64,000 nt of DNA from positions 895,163 to 959,162 of the forward strand of contig NW_004955435.1 of NCBI RefSeq assembly GCF_000276665.1, in the 5' to 3' direction. The position numbers and the translations under genes are program-made. The notes beneath the pieces are model-generated. The model saw only the letters and a program-made list of their open reading frames with translations. It ran no database searches and had not been told where the DNA came from. This DNA is from Chinchilla lanigera (lineage: Eukaryota; Chordata; Mammalia; Rodentia; Chinchillidae). Numbering within the stretch: position 1 is the stretch's first letter; the number at the start of each line of letters is the position of its first letter. Positions 56,850-64,000 of the stretch are shown here, piece by piece.

Positions 56850-57915
56850 CATATATAATTGTTCACTATAATAATCCTATCTAACTATAATTTAGTACTC
56901 ACAGATCAACTTCTACTTATCCCCTTTGCCCTGTTACCTTTTACTATTATTCTATTCTCAACTTCTATGAGATCAACAAATAAGCTTTTAATTTATAATA
57001 TTTTATGTGAGTGAGATAAGGGAGTATTCTTTCTTTTTGTATTTGCATTACTGGACTTAACATATGACCTCCACTTCCTTCCATGTGGGAAATAACAGAA
57101 TTTTATTCTTTCTATGGCTAAATTACATTGTGCGCATATGCACTACATTTTCTTTATGCATTCATCAGTTGACGGACACAGGTTGTTTTAATTTACCTGT
57201 TACAAATGGTGCTAAAATAAACATAGAAGTACAGATGTCCACTTGACATATAGATTTTATTTCCTTTGGATATATATACACAGCAGTGGAATTGCGGGAT
57301 GATCTTCTAATTCTTACTTTTGCAAGAACTTTCACATTGTTTTCTACAGCTCTCCTATTTTATCTTCTCACAGCTGTGTACAAGGTGTCCTTTTTCTCAA
57401 CAGTCTTTCCAGCACTTATTATCTTTTGTGCTTTTGATAACAGTCTTTGTTATGGAGGTGAAATGAGATCTCATTGGAGTTTTGATTCATATTTCCCTGA
57501 ATGATTAGTGATATTGAGCATTTTCCCATATAAGTGCTGGTCATTTGAATCAGTTAAGAAATGTCTATGTAGGCTTATTGCCTATTTATTACTTCAGTTA
57601 TTTGTTCTGTTATTGAGGTTTTTCTTTTTTTTTTTTTTTTTTTTTTTTTTTTGAGACAGGGTCTTTTTTCTCAGGCTGGCCTTGAACTCTATGTGTCCCA
57701 GGCTGGCCTCTAACTCACTGCAATCTCCTGCCTCAGCCTCCCAATGGCTGGAATTACAGGTGTGTGCCACCACACCCAACTTTGTCATTTAGGTTTTGAG
57801 TTTCTTATATATCCTGGATATAAAACTGTTTTGAGATATATGGTTTGCAAATCTTTTCTCTCAGTCCATCAGTTATCTCTTCACTCTGTAGACTCCTTTA
57901 CAATGCATGAGGTTT
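56850..57915 (-). mobile_element. Old LINE-1 3' end/ORF2 tail, antisense, with nested B1
   Basis: 'ATGACCTCCACTTCCTTCCAT', 'TTCATCAGTTGACGGACACAG', 'GGATATATATACACAGCAGTGG', 'GTTATGGAGGTGAAATGAGATC' and 'AGTTTCTTATATATCCTGGATA' are the antisense L1 3' region in order. A B1 splits it at about 57622-57781. Confidence 0.8.
57622..57781 (-). repeat. B1 SINE, antisense
   Basis: T run, TTTGAGACAGGGTCTTTTTT, two 'CAGGCTGGCCT' copies, CTGCCTCAGCCTCCCAATGG, AATTACAGGTGTGTGCCACC. The 64-codon minus-strand frame across it is the usual B1/Alu-type shadow. Confidence 0.92.
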
Positions 57916-57989
57916 TATTTATTTATTTATTTTTGGTTTAATGTTTACTGAAAGAATGAATGAATGAATGAATGAATGAATGAATGAAT
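57916..57989 (+). repeat. Microsatellites (ATTT)n and (GAAT)n
   Basis: About four ATTT units near 57916-57932 and nine GAAT units at 57954-57989 with a short spacer. Confidence 0.95.
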
Positions 57990-58694
57990 TGGAGGTGGAA
58001 GAGAAATAAAATGTGGTAAACTTATAAGCTCTCATATCTAATAGATTTTCAATGTCTGCAATTGCTCTGTTTGGGGGATAAGATTTCATGTATTTCAAAT
58101 ATTAGGTCATGTAATAATGTGTCTTTTTGTGATTATTATCACAAGTAACAACACAAGTATGTGCCTGCAACTTGTCACAATCTGCCTGGGGGCTCAAAAT
58201 CCTACTGTGCATTTTCAGCCAGGGGATAGGGTAGCCGCAGCTTTGGAATGATGGCGTAATACAGCTGGACATTGGCTATGCTGTCCAGTCAAGCAGGAAG
58301 TGCATTTGGCTCGCAAAGCAAAAGTGGGAAGATGTGAGTGCGGATCTGGCTGAAAGGGCTTTGGGAAGTATTTCAAGATCAAGTACAAAGAGTTTTGCAT
58401 AATCTATTGACATTTTCTAACTCCATATAGATAAATTGGGTGATGCGGTGAACCAAGTGAGCCTGGAGTTTCTAAAGAGAACTCTAGTTCCATTTGAGAT
58501 TATTGCAAAATTCTGAGATCTCAGTAGTTTCTAAAGGTGGATTTTGGTTCTCACACCTCTGTGAATCCTATTAGTGTTTTGTGTCTATTTTTCCATAAGT
58601 TCCTAAAGCCATAAATTTTTAAATTTTACAAACTAAGTCAAATTAAATAAAATCACCTATGACCTTGTCATCTCAATGCAACTCTGGACAATAT
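57990..58694. other. Unassigned sequence
   Basis: Nothing recognised. Confidence 0.4.
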
Positions 58695-61560
58695 AAGCTT
58701 TTTGACATTTTTTAGAATTTTATTTTAAAGAGAGTGGTAAATGAGAGAAAAAAAAAAAAAAAAAGAACGATAGCAGCATACCAGCATCAGAAACATAAAC
58801 AAACCAAAGCAAGAAAACTTAAAGTGAAACAGGGTTTCAAGAGAAAATAACACGAATTACCAGTGGTTGTTATATTACATATTATCTTCAGCTATGTTGC
58901 TCAGATTACCAGATACAAGAACAGAAAATTGTTCAAACCATTAAAGAGAATAAGAAAACAATTATTAGATAAAACATTAGGGATAATACAGAGTTTCACT
59001 ACACAAGATGGCAGGAATACACTGTGGTAGTTCCATTGCATAATGTTACCTTCAAATCAGTTGCTCAGATTACCAGACACAAGCATGCAAAACTGGTCAG
59101 AACGTAAAAAAAATCCTAAGCATTAACTGTTCAACACACCATCAGACACCAGCTGAACAGTTATACCAGTTATTCATACACATTGCCTTCCTTCTTTCTT
59201 TTCTCTTCTTTCCCTCATCCCAGTCATTACTTCCCTTGACCAATTTCTTTCCCTTTCTTGTCATCTATTGTACACTTTGAGTTTTACTTATTCCTTCAGG
59301 TTCCTAGGCCAGGGAGACAATATGATGTTTACACATGTGGGTCTGATTTATTTCACGTAAGACTATGGTCTCTAGTTGCACCCATTTACCTACAAAAGCC
59401 TCAAGTTTATCTTTTTTATAGGTGAGTAATACTCCATTGTATCAAAATACCACATCTTTTTAATCAATTCCTCAGTGAATAGGCATTTGGGTTATTTCCA
59501 GGGTTTAACTATAACAAATTGTGCTGCTATAAACATGGATGCACATATATTGCTGTGGTGTGATATTTTTAATTATTCTGGGAAAATACCCAGAAGGGGA
59601 ATAGCTGGGTTAAATGGGACCGCCAAACCTAGTTTTGTGAGGAATCTCCAAACTGATTTCCACAGTGGTTTCACCAATCTACACTCCCACCAGCAGTGGA
59701 GTAGGGTTCACTTCTCCCCACAGCCTCTCCAGCATTTGTTATTGGTTGATTTCTTGATGATAGCCATTCTTTCTGGGGTGAGATGGAATCTCAGTTGTTG
59801 TTTTAATTTGCATTTCTCAAATGATTAATGATGTTGAACATTTTTTCATGTATTTATTCACCATTAGTATTTCCTTATTTGAGAAGTGTGTATTCATCTC
59901 AGATGCCCATTTTTGGATTGGGTCTTTGAATTTGGGAGGCCTGATTTTTTTTTAATTCTTTATATGCTTTGGATGGAAGTCCTTTGTCTGAGGGATTTTG
60001 GGCTAAAATTTTTTTCCAATTTATGGGTTTTCTTTTTACTCTATTGGTGATTTCTTTTCATGTGCAAAAACTTTTCTATAAGATGAGATACCAGATGTTG
60101 ATTCTTTGAAGTATTTTCTGTGCAGTTTGGTTTTTGTTCATGAACTTTCTGTATACCCCTGTGTCTTCAAGATTTTTACCTACTTTCTCTTTCAATAAAT
60201 TTAGTGTTTCTGTTTTAGTATTTAGATCTTTGATCCATTTTGACTTTAGCTTACTGCATTGTGGAAAATATGGATCTAGTTTTAGTCTTTGGCTTGTGGA
60301 AAGCCAGTTTTTCCAGCATCATTTGTTAAAGATGCTATCTTTCTTCCAGTGAACATGTTTGGCCCCTTTGTCAAAGATAAGGTAACTGAGTGTGTTTGTA
60401 GTTGTATCTGTATCTTCTAATTTGTTCCATTGATCTTCAGGTCTGTTTTTGTGCCAGTACCATGCTGATTTTATCACAGTAGCTTTGTAATATAATTTAA
60501 AGTCAGGAATTGTGATGCCTCCTGCCTTTTCTTTGTTGCCCAAGATTGCCTTTGCTATTCTAGGCCTCTTCTGTTGCCAGATGAACTTTCGGAATGTTTT
60601 CTCTTGATCTATGAGGTAAAGTAATGGTATTTTAATTGGGATTGCATTGAATCTGTACAATTTTGGGAGTATGGCCATTTTCACAATGTTGGTTCTTCCT
60701 ATCCATGAGCATAGAATATCTTTCCATTTTCTGATATCCTCTTAGGTCTCTTTTTTCAGAACACTATAATTTTCACTGTATAGATCTTCTATTTCTTTTG
60801 CTAGATTGATTCCTAAGGATTTCATCTTTTTAGATGCTATTGTGAAAGGTGGGTTTCCCTAATTTCTCTCTCAGTCTGTTTGTTTCTTGCATACCCAAAT
60901 GCTATTGATTTTTGAGTGTTAGCTTTGTATCCAACTACACTACTGAATGTGGTTATTCAATCCATAAGCCTTTTGATTACGTTTTTGGGGTCTTCTATGT
61001 AGAGCATCATGTCATCTATGAATAATGATAATTTCACTTTTTCCTTTCATATCCTTCTTCCTTTTATTTCTCTTGTCTAATTGCTCTAGCTAATATTTTC
61101 AGAATTATATTGAATAGGAGTGGTGACAGTGGACATCCTTGTCTTGTTCCTGATTTTAAAGTGAAAGCTTTCAATTTTTGACCACTTAGTATGACGTTAA
61201 CTATTGGTTAATTGTAGATGGCTTTGAACAACTTGAGGTAAAGTCCATCTGTTCCTATTTTCTGTCGGGTTTTTATCATGAGTGAGTGTTGGACTTTATT
61301 GAAGGCTTTTTCTGCATCAGTGGAGATGATCATGTGATTTTTGTCTTTGGCTCTATTGACATGGTGTATTACATTAATTGATTTGCGAATACTGAACCAT
61401 CCCTGCATTCCTGGGATGAATCCCACTTGGTCACGGTGTATAATCTTCTTGATGATTTGTTGTATTCTGTTTGCTAGTATTTTATTGAGAATTTTTGCAT
61501 CTATCTTCAGTAGGGAGATTGGCCTGTAGTTCTCTTTTTTGGTTGGATCCATGTGCCTCA
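58695..61560 (-). mobile_element. LINE-1, antisense, 2.9 kb, 5'-truncated in the reverse transcriptase
   Basis: Left end TTTTATTTTAAAGAGAGTGG is the L1 3' end also seen at 18345 and 30930. The 3' UTR (to about 59800) contains a duplicated block at 58897 and 59061. ORF2 sequence then runs to 61560, where homology stops in the RT fingers. No target-site duplication found. Confidence 0.88.
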
Positions 61561-61561
61561 T
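59800..61561 (-). pseudogene. LINE-1 ORF2 relic (reverse transcriptase to C-terminus)
   Basis: Minus-strand frame 61561-61208 carries [34 protein letters not shown] and STDAEKAF: the RT fingers and palm with the first catalytic Asp. The FADD box is at 61022-61011 but reads FIDD, both Asp kept. Frame 60684-60319 holds the thumb side ([33 protein letters not shown]). Frameshifts separate these blocks and the endonuclease is absent, so it is non-functional, though it is among the better preserved L1s here. Confidence 0.87.
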
Positions 61562-61571
61562 ACACTAGTGG

Positions 61572-61786
61572 AGGAGGCACAGGAGTGGTTCACACGGGTT
61601 CCTAAAGATGTCTGGGGGTCAGCCCAGCACCTGCAGACATGATAGGAGAGCAGCAAGTAGCCACCAAGGCCCCGGAGAGTGCCAGGGCTCTGCCTCTCTC
61701 ACACACTCAGCAGGGAGTCACAGTGGTGGCTCGCCAGGGTTTCTGAGGATGTTTGGGGTTCAGCCCAGCAGAGGCAGACACACTAT
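61572..61786. repeat. Imperfect tandem duplication, period about 141 bp
   Basis: GGGTTCCTAAAGATGTCTGG with GGTCAGCCCAGCACC (from 61596) recurs as GGGTTTCTGAGGATGTTTGG with GTTCAGCCCAGCAGA (from 61737). Similarity covers about 75 bp per copy. GC-rich, directly right of the L1 truncation point. Confidence 0.75.
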
Positions 61787-62664
61787 GGATGTGGCCACTT
61801 TTTAATATTTTTAAGTCTCTTCTTCCTATCTACTCTTTTTATTTACTTATAACTGTGGTGCAAATAAAAATTTACATCTTTCTACCCTTTTACTTAACAT
61901 TTATTACAAATATTTTCTCACATTATCTCATAGTTATTATTTTTATGATTCCTATAGAATTAGAACTTACACCTACTAAAAATGTACACAGTGCAGAAGA
62001 GTTTTCAATTACACTCACATTTTACACAGAAGTTTAAGTTCTAAAACCAGCATGCAAGTGAAAATTTACTTTTAGGCAAATTATTTTTAACATTTCTTTA
62101 AAGAACTATAAAATGAGAATATGAAATACTAAGTCTTCTTCCATCAGTGTTTCTATTTAACCCTCAGTAATTCTTCAATTTTTTTTCTCTAAGGATGGTG
62201 ATAAAGTTAAACTATAATTTATTTTGTTAAAGAAGTATTTTAAGTTATATTTACAGAAGAAATCTTAGAAACAGATGTATGTGTTTTCCACAGGTTTCTT
62301 GCATGCAAAGCCAGTACTGAGTGGTTACAGGGAGAAAAAGCTGACGTGATTGCCAGCATTGTTTAAATTTTTTCTCTTCCTCTAACCTAGTTCCCTCAGT
62401 TGATTTTCTGTGAGTTAAATTGAAGTACTGCACAACCCAGGTACTTAAAGTACTGCTCACCTCTCCACACTGTCCCCCACCTGGACATCATATTTTTAGG
62501 TCATTGAAGAGCCTCATATTCATTCCATAGACATTTAAGACTCTAAAAACTATTTGAGCAACAAATATGCATTTCTTATAAATTTCTGCACATGCAGTGA
62601 ATGGCTTCTATAAAGAATGTCAGTGATAACCATGATAGTCAGTTCCTGAGTTCTTGTTTTCTGT
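61787..62664. other. Unassigned AT-rich sequence
   Basis: No gene or confident repeat; the 94-codon frame at 61753-62037 starts inside the duplication and has no domain. Confidence 0.4.
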
Positions 62665-62840
62665 CAAGTTCTGGTTTAATCACTTTTTATGGATTATTTG
62701 ACATTATTCTCACAAAAGCCCAGTGAGGTAGGTAGGATTATGAAAGGTTAGTTATTTGCTCAACACCATGGAACCAATTAACTGCCAGAACTTGTCTATA
62801 ACCCAAAGTCTATATGACTTCAAAGAATAATATGTTAACC
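62665..62840 (-). repeat. MIR SINE, antisense
   Basis: 'CATTATTCTCACAAAAGCCC', 'GTGAGGTAGGTAGGATTATG' and 'TCTATAACCCAAAGTCTATAT' are the antisense MIR landmarks. Confidence 0.72.
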
Positions 62841-63199
62841 ACTACTATTAATCTCATTTTTTATTTAAACAATATATCGATACCTCTATTTCTTGATTCA
62901 GTTTTTACATTGACTGTTATAAAATCTGAGGAATTTTACTTGCTTATATTTCTAGGATAACCAATTCACCCAAAGTTTTCCTAGAACTTTGTCTGTATCA
63001 CAAGTAATCCAGCAGTGTGAAGCAAACTTCCTCTTGGCAGTTTACTTTATATAAAAAGTACTTTATATCATCGTTTTATGATTACTGTAGTTATTAACTT
63101 GTACTTATAGTCACTAATAATGCTACTAAAATTTGAAATATCCTTAAATACTTATTTAAAATACATGCTTAGTAAAGACAACAATCAGCAGAGAGTAGA
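62841..63199. other. Unassigned AT-rich sequence
   Basis: Nothing recognised. Confidence 0.4.
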
Positions 63200-64000
63200 C
63201 ACAGCTTACAGAGTGGAAAGACATTTTTACCGATTAAACAGATGACTAGACTATCTAGAATATAAAAGAACTCAAGAAAAATAGACACCCAGAAAAAAAT
63301 GAACCAATCAAAAAACAGGTGATTCAAGAGCATAGATATTTCTCAAAAGAAATAGAAATGGCCAATAAATACATGAAAAAAATTTGAGTATCTTTGGTCA
63401 TTAAAGAAGTGCAAATGATTCTGTCTTACTCCAGAAAAAACAAAACATCAAAAACTAAAAACAACAACAAACAAATAAATACCAGAAAACAAATACCAAA
63501 AGGTTGTAGGGAAAAATGAACACTTGTACATTGTGTTGGTAGGGATGTAAGCTAGTACTATAACTATGGAAATCAGTATGGCAATTTCTCAAAACAACTA
63601 AAGAGAGAAGTTCAATTTGATCCAGCTATACCTCTTTTGGTATCTCTCCAAAATAGTTAAAGACATCATACTGCAGTGATACATGCACACCTATTTTTAT
63701 AGTAACACAGCTCATAATAGTTAAATCTTGGAAGCATCCTAGATGCTCATCAACAATTTATGAATAGATAAAGAAAATATGGCATACATACCGTGTGGAG
63801 TAGCATTCAGCCACAAATATACATTCGAGTCGTTTGTGGGAAAATGGCTGTAACTTGAGGTCACAGCGCTAAGTGAGATGTCAGGCACAGAAAGTTAAGT
63901 ACCACATGGTCACTCCTGTATGAGAAACCCAAAGTGTACATAATTTAGAGAGCAAAATAAAAGATAGGTGATAGGAAACAGGGAGATGAACTTTAAGGAG
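63200..64000 (+). mobile_element. LINE-1 ORF2 3' part and 3' UTR start, plus strand, runs off the right edge
   Basis: 'GAAATGGCCAATAAATACATG', 'CAATTTGATCCAGCTATACC', 'GTGTGGAGTAGCATTCAGCC', 'GGGAAAATGGCTGTAACTTG' and 'CACATGGTCACTCCTGTATG' give the L1 ORF2-3'/3' UTR order, matching 14310-14440 and 16745-16880 in the same orientation. The frame is broken throughout. The element continues beyond the window. Confidence 0.75.

Noticed and set aside
57594..57788. 64-codon minus-strand frame
   Set aside because: Read-through of an antisense B1; this translation pattern is the usual B1/Alu artefact.
59475..60352. Plus-strand frames up to 117 codons
   Set aside because: Shadows of the minus-strand L1 ORF2 and 3' UTR.
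1..64000. CRISPR array, bacterial operon, plasmid or phage content
   Set aside because: No spaced direct repeats, no dense coding and no Shine-Dalgarno-led frames; SINE/LINE/LTR content is mammalian throughout.

Overview
This is vertebrate nuclear DNA with no protein-coding host gene that I can recognise. The repeats point to a rodent: short ID SINEs (tRNA-Ala/BC1-type), monomeric B1 SINEs with the rodent internal duplication, a rodent LINE-1 lineage with tandem 5' UTR units, and older mammalian repeats (MIR, L2, MaLR and ERVL LTRs). I see no B2 or B4 SINE, which argues against mouse, rat or hamster. The ID copies end in an unusual GGTACCGGAGAAAAACC tail. I lean towards a non-murid lineage, perhaps castorimorph (beaver-like), but that is from memory and not proven. 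One 100-N assembly gap (23878-23977) marks this as a draft scaffold. The window looks intergenic or deeply intronic.

Layout. 1-1675: 5' end of a minus-strand LINE-1 (broken ORF1 and a tandemly repeated 5' UTR). 2.5-3.2 kb: MIR and B1 relics. 4.65-9.43 kb: a decayed class I (gammaretrovirus-like) endogenous retrovirus with both LTRs, disrupted near the protease by an ID/L1 chimeric insertion. A related LTR lies at 14.78-15.24 kb. 10-21 kb: MaLR and ERVL LTRs, L1 3' ends, MIRs and a (GT)20 microsatellite. 23.1-24.4 kb: a long L2 with a nested young ID that holds the gap. 25.1-29.2 kb: old L1 pieces. 30.6-33.9 kb: an LTR split by an L1 3' end, a U6 snRNA fragment, and an old L1 with a nested ID. 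33.9-44.7 kb: mostly unassigned sequence with two B1s, a MIR, an L2, an AT-rich block and an ERVL LTR. 44.7-48.5 kb: a 3.8 kb L1 ORF2/3' UTR with two nested ID-family SINEs. 48.5-52 kb: MaLR LTRs and internal sequence. 52-56 kb: unassigned sequence with two unexplained open frames, L2 pieces and a MaLR LTR. 56.8-61.6 kb: two more minus-strand L1s. 63.2 kb to the end: a plus-strand L1.

Nothing here forms a functional pathway. The observable biology is retrotransposition: L1 machinery mobilising itself and ID/B1 SINEs, with target-site duplications still readable, nested insertions giving relative ages, and one insertion in which an ID and an L1 3' end appear to have been integrated together. 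All boundaries without a stated target-site duplication are approximate, and repeat family names come from pattern recognition, not a database search.
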